Source of the DNA: Bradyrhizobium zhengyangense
Lineage (GTDB): Bacteria > Pseudomonadota > Alphaproteobacteria > Rhizobiales > Xanthobacteraceae
Assembly: GCF_022012435.1 (NCBI RefSeq)
Contig: NZ_JAKLUA010000015.1
Location: 62,001 to 126,000, forward strand
DNA length: 64,000 nt
Direction of reading: 5' to 3'
Under the pieces are notes generated by a model, which was given only the letters and a program-made list of their open reading frames with translations, was not told the origin of the DNA and ran no database searches. This document shows, in pieces, positions 44,100 through 52,324 of the stretch. Each line of letters starts with the position of its first letter. The first letter of the stretch is position 1. A program made the translations under genes and the position numbers.

Positions 44100-44326
44100 T
44101 TCGGCTTCTCGGCGCTGATGCGCAGGGTGTAGAGCGGGTTCTGAAACTCGTCGACGACCTCCATGCTCCAGTCCTCCTGCGGGCGCAATCTGCCGTCGAG
44201 GCCTTGCAGAATCTGTCCCGCGGTCACCGTCGCCTCCCGCCATGCCGCATGCTTGTCGGGCAACTCCTCGCCCTCTTCGTCTAGCTCGGTGTGGCCATGA
44301 TGAACGTGGAAAAAATACTTTGGCAT
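44096..44326 (-). CDS. DUF6894 small protein
   Basis: The 76-residue product MPKYFFHVHHGHTELDEEGE, then ELPDKHAAWREATVTAGQIL, matches the DUF6894 pattern (M-x-x-YFFH...D..G..L.D...A..EA). A second member of the family is encoded at 50140-50361. Soluble, unknown function. Confidence 0.75.
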   Translation of the reverse strand: MPKYFFHVHHGHTELDEEGEELPDKHAAWREATVTAGQILQGLDGRLRPQEDWSMEVVDEFQNPLYTLRISAEKPK

Positions 44327-44363
44327 AGCAGTCCTCACATGCCGCTCTTTAGGGTCGGAGAGT

Positions 44364-44405
44364 CGGCCCCGGTTGGGGGGCTTGGGGGCAAGTAGACCGG
44401 GGCCG
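44364..44405. repeat. Long hairpin with G-rich loop
   Basis: CGGCCCCGGT (44364-44373) and ACCGGGGCCG (44396-44405) form a perfect 10-bp stem. The 22-base loop contains two G-runs and an internal CTTG/CAAG pair. It lies about 40 bases upstream of the DUF6894 start, so it may fold in that mRNA leader. Confidence 0.5.
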
Positions 44406-44560
44406 CTCCGCCAGCATCGGCGGCGATGCTCGGCGGGTTATCAATCGGCCTGCGATGCCGGTGGTTCCACGTTGTCGACGCAAACTGGAGATTCGTGGCC
44501 GGTCGCCGCCGAATGTGCGAAGCTCGCGGCGATGTATTTTGGCGTCTCGGAGGGATGCCG

Positions 44561-44641
44561 ATGCGCCTTGCATTGCCTTATCTGGGTATCGGTCTCTGTG
44601 CGTCGCTGGCAGCGTGGCTACCGGTGCTGCTGCTTTACTGA
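44561..44641 (+). CDS. 26-residue hydrophobic peptide
   Basis: MRLALPYLGIGLCASLAAWL plus PVLLLY follows GGAGG at seven-base spacing. It is a single membrane helix with no other feature. Its end overlaps the 3' end of the converging minus-strand remnant at 44635. Confidence 0.4.
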   Translation: MRLALPYLGIGLCASLAAWLPVLLLY

Positions 44642-44989
44642 CGCGGAAACAGATTAATGCTTGGCGGTAGTATCCGCACGTAGGTGCCGCTCTCGTGCAG
44701 TTCGAGCCCAGCCTCGCTCGCCGGCGAACTCGAGGCAGGCGCCGAACTTGCTGCCTGTTGCCTTCAGCGCGAACAGGAATGTGCGTTGATTTTCGATATG
44801 AATGCGACCGTCCTGGACCGGCGCGACACCGGTCGCCAACTCCACCAGTTTGCGGGCCGCGGCTTCCGAATTGGCATAAGGACGGATCTTCACCGAAGCC
44901 GAGAGCAAGCCGGACGGATACGGGCAGCTTTTTTCCACCTTCAACGGCCGGGCCAACATCACGATACAGGCTGCTCCGAACGTCTCCAA
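44635..44989 (-). pseudogene. Small conserved gene with a frameshift
   Basis: The frame from 44989 encodes VKIRPYANSEAAARKLVELA, then APVQDGRIHIENQRTFLFAL and ACLEFAGERGW. At about 44712 the expected continuation LELHESGTYVRILPP appears in another frame and ends at 44635. The combined pattern (EPVQDGRI.IE, ...ERGWLELHESGTYV) is one I recall for a small rhizobial family. One indel has broken the gene. Confidence 0.6.
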
Positions 44990-45050
44990 CGATTCACCGG
45001 CAGCCTTCCTTTAGAAAAAGGGGCCGCCTGCGCGCATCCAGTACAAGCGG

Positions 45051-45296
45051 GTGACGTCGCGTTTCTTCGCGCTCTCCAGCTACAAGGGCGACAAGGTTTG
45101 GTACGACCGCTGCAATTCGGCTCGCCTGGTCACTATCAACTATCCAGCCAGCGAAGAGCGCGCCTGGACCGGCGTGGTCGCGCGCATCAGCCTCTCGCTC
45201 CTGGTAGATAGCGGCGGCCGCCTACCCTGTCTTCAGAACATTCTCGACCCCGATCAGCAACTAGCGGGCGCAGCAGCCGCATCGGCCGCGCGATGA
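45051..45296 (+). pseudogene. Probable C-terminal fragment of a secreted-protein family
   Basis: The frame contains RFFALSSYKGDKVWYDRCNSA and VTINYPASEERAWTGVVARI, compositionally like the C-terminal part of a protein. It begins abruptly, without a start signal or N-terminal domain, and after about 45200 loses any recognisable character. I treat it as a remnant and cannot name the parent protein. Confidence 0.4.
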
Positions 45297-45457
45297 GCCC
45301 GCCCGAAACAACCCTCGCGAAGCGGTTCCTTCGCAATTGCGCCAGACGCGTTAAGACCAACGTCACCAAAACATCATCTAGTCCGGCGGGCGGTCGCCAC
45401 CTTTACGTGTCGTTCGACACTTGGTCCCTAGCCTGTTGATCTGCTGGGGATTTCCCG

Positions 45458-48400
45458 ATGGACTTGTTCTCTCGAATGCGCGCCGCCTTCTCCGTGGGCA
45501 GCACGACCGATCCGCTCGGTCGTTCGCTGCTCGTGGAGCAATTCCGCGTGCTGCGCAAGCAGGTGCCGGTTCTCTACGCGGTCCTGCTGATCGACAGCAT
45601 CAGCGTGGGACTAGTGCTCCCGTCGAACGTTTCGCCGTGGCTCCGGTTTGCGGTCCCGGCCCTACTGCTCGCGATCTGCATGGTCCGGCTGATCCAGTGG
45701 CTTCGCCTGAGCGGCGTCGAATTCACCCCCGAGCACGCCTATCGCGAGCTCGTCAGAACCCGTGTCGTCGCGATCGTCCTCAACACGGGCTTCGTGCTCT
45801 GGATCCTGGCGCTGTTCGGTGTCGTCGAACCGGAGCTCCGCGCGCCGGTCGCGCTGCTCGTGTTCATGGGCTGCGTAGGCACGGCCTACTGCCTCGGCAG
45901 CTTTCCGCCCGCATCGCTCCTGACGATGATTATCGCCGGCACCCCGATCGCGACTGTGCTGCTGCTCTCGGGCGATGGCATGATGATCTCGCTGGGAATC
46001 AATCTGCTGCTGCTGCTCCTCCTGCTCGGACGGATGATCAGCACCAATTTCCGATCCTTCGTTCAACTCGTCGGAACTCACGGCCGACTGGCCGAGGAAG
46101 GAGACCGCGCACGCGTTGCGGAGAAGACTGCGATGGCCGTGGCCGAGCGCTTCGACCGGGCGCTCAACAACATGTCACAGGGTCTCTGCTTCTTCGACGA
46201 GGACCAGTGCCTGATCGTCTGCAACAGGCAGTACCTGGAGATCTACGACCTCGATCCGGACGCCGTCCATCCGGGCATGAAGCTGAACGACATCGTCGAT
46301 CTGCGCTATGCCGTGGGCAGCGCCCCCAGGATGTCCAAGGAAGACTATCTGGTCTGGCGTAACAGTTCTCCCGTCATCACCGAGGATTCGGACACCACGG
46401 TCGAACTGACAAACGGCCGCATCGTGCGCATCCGGCATCGCCCAATGCCCGGCAACGGCTGGGTCGCGACCCATGAGGACATCACCGAGCAGCACCGCAC
46501 CGAAACGGCACTTGCGCAAGCTAAGGCTGCAGCCGAGCAGGCGGAAGCGAGCGCTCGAGCCGCCCACGCCCATCTGACCAACGCGCTGGACGTCGTTCCC
46601 GAGGCGCTTGCCATCTTCGACAAGGACGATCAGCTGATCCTCTGGAATCGGCGCTACGCGGAGCTCTATTGCATCAGCGGCAGTGCCCTCACCGTCGGCA
46701 CGCCGTTCGAGGCGCTCATCCGGACGGGTCTGGAGGCCGGGCAGTATCCAGAGGCGATCGGCCGGGAGGCCGAGTGGCTCACCGAACGCCTCGCCCGGCA
46801 TGCGCTGCCTCGCCACTCGCATGAGCAGCGTTTGCCCGGCGATCGATGGGTTCGGATCGAAGAACGGCGCACCGCGGACGGCGGCAGCATCGGCATCCGG
46901 ATCGACATCACCGACCTGAAGCGGCGGGAAGCATCCTTCCGACTTCTCTTCGAGGAGAACCCGCTTCCGATGTGGGTCGCCGATGCGAACACCCGCCAAC
47001 TGATCGCGGTGAACGGCGCCATGTGCCGTCACTACGGTTACCCCCGCGAAGCTCTCCTTACCATGATCGAGGGGCAACTTCAGTGCGGGGAAGCTGACAG
47101 CGCGGAAAGTGACTTCGAACTGCACAGAACGGCCGACGGCGAGCCCATCCAGGTCGTCATCGAATCCCGGCCTCTCGTCTATGGCGAACGGGCAGCGCAC
47201 GTTTCCGTCGCCTTCGACGTGACGGACAGGAACCGGGCCCAGGAGAAGATCAGCTATCTGGCGCGACACGATGCCCTGACGGAGTTGCCCAACAGAACGG
47301 CCCTGGATGAACACCTTGGATCCGCAATCGAACGAGCGCGGATCACCGACAGCCCCTTCGCCGTGCTCTGCATCGATCTCGATCATTTCAAGGAGATCAA
47401 CGATCTTTTCGGCCACGCCGTCGGCGACGCCGTGCTGCGGGAGACCTCAAGACGCCTGAAGGAGGTGGCGGAAGGGGCCTACGTCGCGCGCGTCGGCGGC
47501 GACGAGTTCATCGGCATCGTCGATCGGCCTCCTTTACCCGGAGCCGCAGAACTGCTGGCCACGCGCATGCGCACCCAGTTCGAGCGGCCGATCGAGATCG
47601 ACGGTCACGCGCTGAAGATCGATCTCTGCGTCGGAATAGCCCTCTATCCACGGGATGCCAACGACGCGGTCTCGCTGCTGGCGAACGCCGATGCCGCCCT
47701 CTACCGCGCAAAGCATGAAGGGCGGGGTGCCATCCGCCTGTTCACCAGCGCCATGGACAAGCAATTGCGAGAGCGGCGGGCGCTGGACCACGATCTGCGG
47801 GCGGCCGTCGAGCGAGGAGAGCTCTTTCTGGAATATCAGCCGCAGCAGCACCGGGACGGCACGCTGAAGGCCTATGAGGCGCTGGTCCGCTGGCGTCATC
47901 CTCTTCGCGGCATCATTCCGCCCGGGGAGTTCATTCCGGTCGCCGAGCAGAGCGGCTCGATCGCGCAGATCGACGACTGGGTCCTGATGGAGGCGTGCAG
48001 GGAGGCGGCGTCCTGGACCGAACCTCTCAGGATCGCCGTCAACGTCTCGGCGGCGCAATTCCGTCGGGAGAATCTCGATGCGCATGTCCGCAAGGCGCTG
48101 CGCGAGAGCGGCCTGGCGCCCTCGCGGGTCGAGCTTGAGATCACCGAAGGAGTGCTGATCGAGGACATCGCGCGCGCCAAGAATACGATGCAGTCGCTCA
48201 AGGCGCTCGGGGTTCAAATCGCTCTGGACGACTTCGGCACGGGATACTCCTCGCTGTCGTACCTGGAGGCGTTTCCCCTCGACCGGATCAAGATCGACCG
48301 GTCCTTCGTAATGGCGCTCGGCCAAAGTGATCGCTCGCTCGCCATCGTCCGGGCCGTCATCGGCCTTGCCCATGGTCTCGGGCTTCCGGTACTCGCTGAA

Positions 48401-48538
48401 GGAATCGAGACCGACGCCCAGATGTCTCTTCTGCTGAAGGAAGGTTGCGACGAGATGCAGGGCTATCTGATCGGCCGCCCCCGAAGCCTTCTTGCCGCCA
48501 AGGACGATAAGGAGTCCCGTTTGCGCGCGGTCTCCTAA
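45458..48538 (+). CDS. PAS-GGDEF-EAL cyclic-di-GMP signalling protein
   Basis: The 1026-residue product has an N-terminal membrane part of about six helices (to residue 200), and PAS domains (near 225-320, 370-470 and 490-590). A GGDEF domain follows (GGDEF near 681), then an EAL domain (YEALVRW near 806, with DDFGTGYSSLSYLE). Both catalytic signatures are intact, so it could make and/or degrade c-di-GMP in response to a membrane or PAS signal. A decayed paralogue of its C-terminal half lies at 7513-8612. No EcfG promoter was seen upstream. Confidence 0.95.
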   Translation: MDLFSRMRAAFSVGSTTDPLGRSLLVEQFRVLRKQVPVLYAVLLIDSISVGLVLPSNVSPWLRFAVPALLLAICMVRLIQWLRLSGVEFTPEHAYRELVRTRVVAIVLNTGFVLWILALFGVVEPELRAPVALLVFMGCVGTAYCLGSFPPASLLTMIIAGTPIATVLLLSGDGMMISLGINLLLLLLLLGRMISTNFRSFVQLVGTHGRLAEEGDRARVAEKTAMAVAERFDRALNNMSQGLCFFDEDQCLIVCNRQYLEIYDLDPDAVHPGMKLNDIVDLRYAVGSAPRMSKEDYLVWRNSSPVITEDSDTTVELTNGRIVRIRHRPMPGNGWVATHEDITEQHRTETALAQAKAAAEQAEASARAAHAHLTNALDVVPEALAIFDKDDQLILWNRRYAELYCISGSALTVGTPFEALIRTGLEAGQYPEAIGREAEWLTERLARHALPRHSHEQRLPGDRWVRIEERRTADGGSIGIRIDITDLKRREASFRLLFEENPLPMWVADANTRQLIAVNGAMCRHYGYPREALLTMIEGQLQCGEADSAESDFELHRTADGEPIQVVIESRPLVYGERAAHVSVAFDVTDRNRAQEKISYLARHDALTELPNRTALDEHLGSAIERARITDSPFAVLCIDLDHFKEINDLFGHAVGDAVLRETSRRLKEVAEGAYVARVGGDEFIGIVDRPPLPGAAELLATRMRTQFERPIEIDGHALKIDLCVGIALYPRDANDAVSLLANADAALYRAKHEGRGAIRLFTSAMDKQLRERRALDHDLRAAVERGELFLEYQPQQHRDGTLKAYEALVRWRHPLRGIIPPGEFIPVAEQSGSIAQIDDWVLMEACREAASWTEPLRIAVNVSAAQFRRENLDAHVRKALRESGLAPSRVELEITEGVLIEDIARAKNTMQSLKALGVQIALDDFGTGYSSLSYLEAFPLDRIKIDRSFVMALGQSDRSLAIVRAVIGLAHGLGLPVLAEGIETDAQMSLLLKEGCDEMQGYLIGRPRSLLAAKDDKESRLRAVS

Positions 48539-48670
48539 GACCTTTGGCCGGCTATTGAGCGCGTGGCAGCTGCACGCTCGCGACCGAAGTCAGATCTCGG
48601 CCCGCCTACTGATGGACGTGCAGTATTGACGGGATGGGAAGCTCCCATGTCCTTCAGGAAACGGGCGAAC

Positions 48671-48943
48671 TCATGTTCCGGTTTGGTGTCCCGCCTCCGC
48701 CTCTCTAAGCTCGGGTTCAGGTGCGCGGACTGGGTTGGGGGGCGGAGCTGCCTGCGGCGTCGAAGGCTGCTGTGCGTCTTCCTGTTTCAGTGCCGCGGGC
48801 TGCGCCCCGATTGCAGCGATCCAAACCTCGCCAGATGATTTTTGAACCCGCCAAATTCCCTCCTCTGTCGCCAACGCTGCGCTTGTTGCGGTGAGAACCA
48901 ATGCAAATGCCACCGCACCAAGCAGTCCTCTTTTGAGCCCCAT
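48671..48943 (-). CDS. Small secreted Pro-rich protein
   Basis: From ATG 48943 (GAGGAA upstream) the product is 90 residues. A signal peptide ends near ALA (residue 26), a short core EEGIWRVQKSSGEVWIAAIG follows, and a Pro/Gln/Glu-rich tail ends it. The longer upstream frame lacks a start signal. Probably periplasmic; function unknown. Confidence 0.65.
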   Translation of the reverse strand: MGLKRGLLGAVAFALVLTATSAALATEEGIWRVQKSSGEVWIAAIGAQPAALKQEDAQQPSTPQAAPPPNPVRAPEPELREAEAGHQTGT

Positions 48944-49244
48944 CCGAAATTCCTCGCTCCAAGATGCCGCGGCGTTGACGTTCCGACGATGTCTTATTGA
49001 GCGATTAACCGTTAGGTTCTGCCGATACACACGCCTCTAAAGCTTCGCGAAATGGGTTAGGGGAGTCGTCTAGGATTAAGCTGTGTGCACTTTTGCACCG
49101 AGCGCACGCAGCAATCGTACCCATATCACGCATCAGCTGAATCGGATATCGCTGATGCTCGCGAGATCCTACGGTGAAGAGACTTTGACTGCCCCGCCAC
49201 CCTTATCTTGCGGTTTGAGCCGTCTACATGAGCCCGCTCTTAAC

Positions 49245-49436
49245 ATGAAATCCACCTACCCCCTGTTGAAGAAGTGGACAACGGAACAGCACGAGCGGCT
49301 GGTCACCATGGCAGAGGCGGGATGGCGACCGAGCCAGATCTCCGCAGAACTGAACAGGAGTGAGGCCGCGATAAGGGTTCGGGCTTGGCAGTACGGCATT
49401 GTGCTGCGGTTGGTCACGACAAAGCGCATCAAGTGA
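49245..49436 (+). CDS. Small HTH DNA-binding protein
   Basis: The 63-residue product contains WTTEQHERLVTMAEAGWRPS and then QISAELNRSEAAIRVRAW, a helix-turn-helix of the GcrA/SANT-like type found in short alphaproteobacterial proteins. It may bind DNA alone. A longer frame upstream is not supported. Confidence 0.65.
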   Translation: MKSTYPLLKKWTTEQHERLVTMAEAGWRPSQISAELNRSEAAIRVRAWQYGIVLRLVTTKRIK

Positions 49437-49545
49437 GGAGCTTGCCACCTCGCCCGCGAAGTTAATCCAGAACCTAATAAATGTTAACGCGGTCTCAGCG
49501 GTCCGCTCGTCCCAAACCGGGAGGTGCTTAAGTCGCGGCGCTTGC

Positions 49546-49570
49546 GGAACTCTATCGGCGATGCATCGTT
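49546..49570 (+). promoter_or_regulatory. EcfG-type general stress promoter upstream of a structured RNA
   Basis: GGAAC (49546-49550), 16-base spacer and CGTT (49567-49570) match exactly. No protein gene follows; instead a structured segment of about 70 bases ends in a strong terminator at 49616-49650. Confidence 0.75.
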
Positions 49571-49577
49571 CCTTTGA

Positions 49578-49650
49578 TAGCTCGGCAGTACCGAGCCCGA
49601 ACTGTGGGTGTACTGCCCCGGACGCTGATCCCCCAGCGCCGGGGTTTTTT
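49578..49650 (+). ncRNA. Predicted stress-induced small RNA
   Basis: The predicted transcript runs from the EcfG start to a rho-independent terminator. In the terminator, CCCCGG/CGCTG pairs with CAGCG/CCGGGG (one bulged A), closed by a short C-rich loop and followed by six T. Within it two structures compete: a 6-bp hairpin GCTCGG/CCGAGC, and an 8-bp pairing of GGCAGTAC (49584-49591) with GTACTGCC (49610-49617). The second arm overlaps the first bases of the terminator stem, so folding could be conditional. No open frame with a start is present. It would be a trans-acting sRNA or an attenuator-like switch. Confidence 0.6.
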
Positions 49651-50139
49651 ATGCCGCGGAGCCGACAAGTGCAGCCCTGCTGAACGTTCATGAGCCGTAA
49701 AGCACGCGCATGAACATCACCACGCCAATGTTCAAAACTGGACATGAGACAGACCGAGCGAGATCTACGATTGCGCCGCGACGGTTGGATTCGCCTCCGT
49801 TCCGAAGCGACAGCAGCCTCAGCTCATCACCCTTCCTGGAGCACGCCGCAGGATTAATGGCTCTTCGTGACTTGGTAGCATCGCGGAGGCCTCTTGGTGA
49901 CCCACCTTCGCGGACTGCGCCGAGGCTCCTACTGGGCACCAATGTTCTAAAGCAAGATAGTTTGAGCCTGGTGCGCGTTTAGCAACCTTGCGTACAGAGC
50001 CGCGTTGCTCAATGCACTGCCGGGTGACAACCGGACTCAATGGGGATGTTGGACGCGGAGCATTTTTCCGGTTTCTGCCCACGACATCAACGCATCGGTA
50101 CGCGCTGACAACTATGTGCACCCTCTATGAATGAAGGCC
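49651..50139. other. Intergenic region, nothing recognised
   Basis: No supported gene, promoter or repeat is seen between the terminator at 49650 and the small gene at 50140. All open frames here are short and lack plausible starts. Confidence 0.4.
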
Positions 50140-50361
50140 ATGGCCCGCTTCTATTTCCATCTCGTGGGCGATACGCCTGCTCATGATGTCCTCGGCCAGG
50201 ATTGCGCGGATAACCGCGAGGCGCGGATCCACGCCAAGGCACTGGCGCGCGCTCTCGCGACCGAAAAGCCCCATTTGGTGCGAGATGGAAATTCGATTGC
50301 AATTGTTACGGAGGGCGGCCAGGAGATCGACCGGATTGTTCTGGCTTCGAGTAGCTTCTAG
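50140..50361 (+). CDS. DUF6894 small protein (second copy)
   Basis: The product MARFYFHLVGDTPAHDVLGQ, then DCADNREARIHAKALARALA, fits the DUF6894 pattern and is a distant paralogue of 44096-44326. An upstream in-frame ATG at 50131 is also possible; GAAGG lies just before the ATG at 50140. Soluble, unknown function. Confidence 0.7.
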   Translation: MARFYFHLVGDTPAHDVLGQDCADNREARIHAKALARALATEKPHLVRDGNSIAIVTEGGQEIDRIVLASSSF

Positions 50362-50385
50362 ATCGTCGGAGTATGAGCGGCGCCT

Positions 50386-50556
50386 CTACCCGTGAGCGCG
50401 CCATGCTTCGATGAGCGGGCGAAACTCACCCATCCTAATTTGCGTTCGGACGCTTTCAAGGAGGAAGGTGGCAGTCGCGTCGGGCCGCGAGATCTCTCCG
50501 GACTTCGCGAGAATGCCCCAGGCAATATCGAAGGATTGAACGACGACACTAGACAT
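50386..50556 (-). CDS. Shortened paralogue of the 43641 small protein
   Basis: The 56-residue product MSSVVVQSFDIAWGILAKSG, then RPDATATFLLESVRTQIRMG, matches the first two thirds of the family seen at 43641-43868. It then ends EFRPLIEAWRAHG where the other protein continues, so the C-terminus has been replaced or lost. It may be inactive. Confidence 0.5.
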   Translation of the reverse strand: MSSVVVQSFDIAWGILAKSGEISRPDATATFLLESVRTQIRMGEFRPLIEAWRAHG

Positions 50557-50965
50557 GTGCATGACCGGGAAACAGGCAACTCTCCGCAGTTCCTGTGAAA
50601 TTGAAACGTGTCGCGATGTTAATCTCGGAACTTCACATTTGTGGGCGCGCAAAGGCTGCACACAGTAGAAGGTCTCGAGTAGCGCGCTGGTGTATGCGAG
50701 TTGGTGCGCTCTCGGCCCCGGTGCCTCTACTCCTCACCAGCCCCAGAGTACCTGGGCTGCTCGACTGTGGGCAGGCTCTAACGCAGCAGCTCGTCGAACG
50801 TCGGTATCCGAAAGCCCGGCTGTGCTTCGGCGGGGAATAAGGGCTCTGACGCCGATTGACAGGGTTACTCCCTTCGGCGACCAAGCCCCACTCCCCCGTT
50901 TCGTTCCTAAGAGTGAAAACCCCACATCGTTGCCGATGTTGGGCAATAGCGTTAGGCGCTGTGCG
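50557..50965. other. Intergenic region, nothing recognised
   Basis: No coding frame with a credible start or product is visible. A GGAAC at 50632 lacks a matching -10 box at 16-17 bases. Confidence 0.4.
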
Positions 50966-51367
50966 TTATCGTTTTGCGGGCGGGCCGCTTTTGTTTCCTG
51001 GCAGGCCTTTTACGTTCGCCGGATCTTGTTCCTGCACCGAGAGGTTCTGCGACGCGGAGCCAACCGTACCCTGTTGCGAGGGACCGTTCTTGCCGCCAGG
51101 CGCTCCGCTAATCCCGACTCCAGAATTCTGGGCGCTTGGAGCTGTTGAAACCGTGCCAGCTGTATCCGATCGATTGGCATCGCCTGGCATATGCGAAGCC
51201 GAGCCGGGCTTGTCCTGTTCACCGACGTAGCCCGAGGCGCCCGAGTTTTGTGTCTTGATGCCCTTATCCGCCTCGTCCTGGAGGCTCCGCGATGGCGTCG
51301 CCTGTTGAGCAAGGGCTCCTGTCACACTGGAGATCGCCACGAGTGCTGCGAGTGCTAATAGCCGCAT
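50966..51367 (-). CDS. Secreted low-complexity protein
   Basis: From ATG 51367 (GGAGG upstream) the product is 133 residues. A signal peptide ends near ALAQ (residue 21), followed by a Ser/Gly/Asn/Gln-rich tail (SAQNSGVGISGAPGGKNGP) ending in GPPAKR. There is no recognisable domain. Periplasmic or surface, function unknown. Confidence 0.65.
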   Translation of the reverse strand: MRLLALAALVAISSVTGALAQQATPSRSLQDEADKGIKTQNSGASGYVGEQDKPGSASHMPGDANRSDTAGTVSTAPSAQNSGVGISGAPGGKNGPSQQGTVGSASQNLSVQEQDPANVKGLPGNKSGPPAKR

Positions 51368-51503
51368 GATGGAAGGTCCTCCGTAGGTTGTTATTGTCAT
51401 CAACGTGCGGGAAACGCGACGTTTCCCAAGCAGGGGCAAAAATAAGCCGGCCGTTTATTAAAGCGGAATCGCAAAACCGAGCGAGGACAAAAACCTTCAA
51501 GGC

Positions 51504-51528
51504 GGAACTGCACGCCCGAAAGACCATT
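51504..51528 (+). promoter_or_regulatory. Candidate EcfG promoter with one mismatch
   Basis: GGAAC, 16-base spacer, then CATT instead of CGTT, with the gene start at 51563 at a suitable distance. The same CATT variant is seen at 17313-17337. Confidence 0.35.
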
Positions 51529-51562
51529 GTTTCAGGCGCATGGGCGCATCGAGTGCCAAATT

Positions 51563-51781
51563 ATGCAAAACTTTGCCAACGCGGCGTTTTCCCCAGATAC
51601 GGTCGAGGCTATGACCGCCGCTCTGCGCGCTGCCTTGGCTACGCTGCCGGAGCCAGTCCATTCGGCGCACGTCAACATTCTTGCTGAATCAATCCTGCGC
51701 ACGGCCAAGAGTGGAGAGCGAGACATCGTGATTCTGCAGAGAATAGCGCTTATGGAATTACAGCTGACGGGTCGGGCGTAG
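51563..51781 (+). CDS. Small conserved protein, unknown function
   Basis: From ATG 51563 the product is 72 residues: MQNFANAAFSPDTVEAMTAA, then AESILRTAKSGERDIVILQR. It is soluble and helical and resembles a family that I recall in Bradyrhizobium. No catalytic motif is seen. Confidence 0.65.
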   Translation: MQNFANAAFSPDTVEAMTAALRAALATLPEPVHSAHVNILAESILRTAKSGERDIVILQRIALMELQLTGRA

Positions 51782-51878
51782 CCTTCCCGCAAGCAACTCC
51801 CGCAGGCGGAATGCAGTCTTCGATCTCACCGGCGTGCTTGTCATTGAGGCGGCCACTGAACCCCCGGTCGACGGCGCG

Positions 51879-52224
51879 CTAATCGCGTACAGCCTCAAGC
51901 AAACGCTCAGCTTGAAACGGCTTTGGCAGGAAAACGGTATCGCGCGGCAGTGACCCTAGGCGATCGCCGGACATCACAACGATATTCAGGTGTGGATGTT
52001 TCGAACGAGCGTAGGCTGCAAGCTCGGTGCCTTTCATCACGCCGGCCAGATTTTGATCGACGATCAGCGCCTGCAAATCGACGCCGGTCGGCGTCACAAT
52101 GACCTCGCCCGCTTCGGCCGTCGTGCATTCGACGACTTCGAAACCTTCGCCTCTCAGGATGTCGGCAACAAAGCTCTCCTTGCAGAGAGTCGTCCTCGAC
52201 CAGCAGCGTGACAAAATTCGACAT
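51879..52224 (-). pseudogene. Single-domain response regulator with a frameshift
   Basis: ATG 52224 starts MSNFVTLLVEDDSLQ, the acidic start of a receiver domain. After a one-base change the rest appears in another frame: KESFVADILRGEGFEVVECT, LQALIVDQNLAGVMKGTELA (phospho-Asp in VDQ) and VFLPKPFQAERLLEAVRD with the conserved Lys. The overall length (346 bases) is not divisible by three. Either a broken gene or a sequencing error. Confidence 0.75.
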
Positions 52225-52324
52225 CGCTTGCATCACCCTATTTGCTGGATAATGCGCAGAAACTCTTTGGTTCATCGCTGGCAGCGTAGAAAGCACTGAA
52301 CCAGGCCCGGCCATTCAGTATTTG

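Noticed and set aside
44364..44405. Terminator
   Set aside because: The stem is strong but no T-run follows on either strand and it lies upstream of a gene; kept as a leader hairpin.
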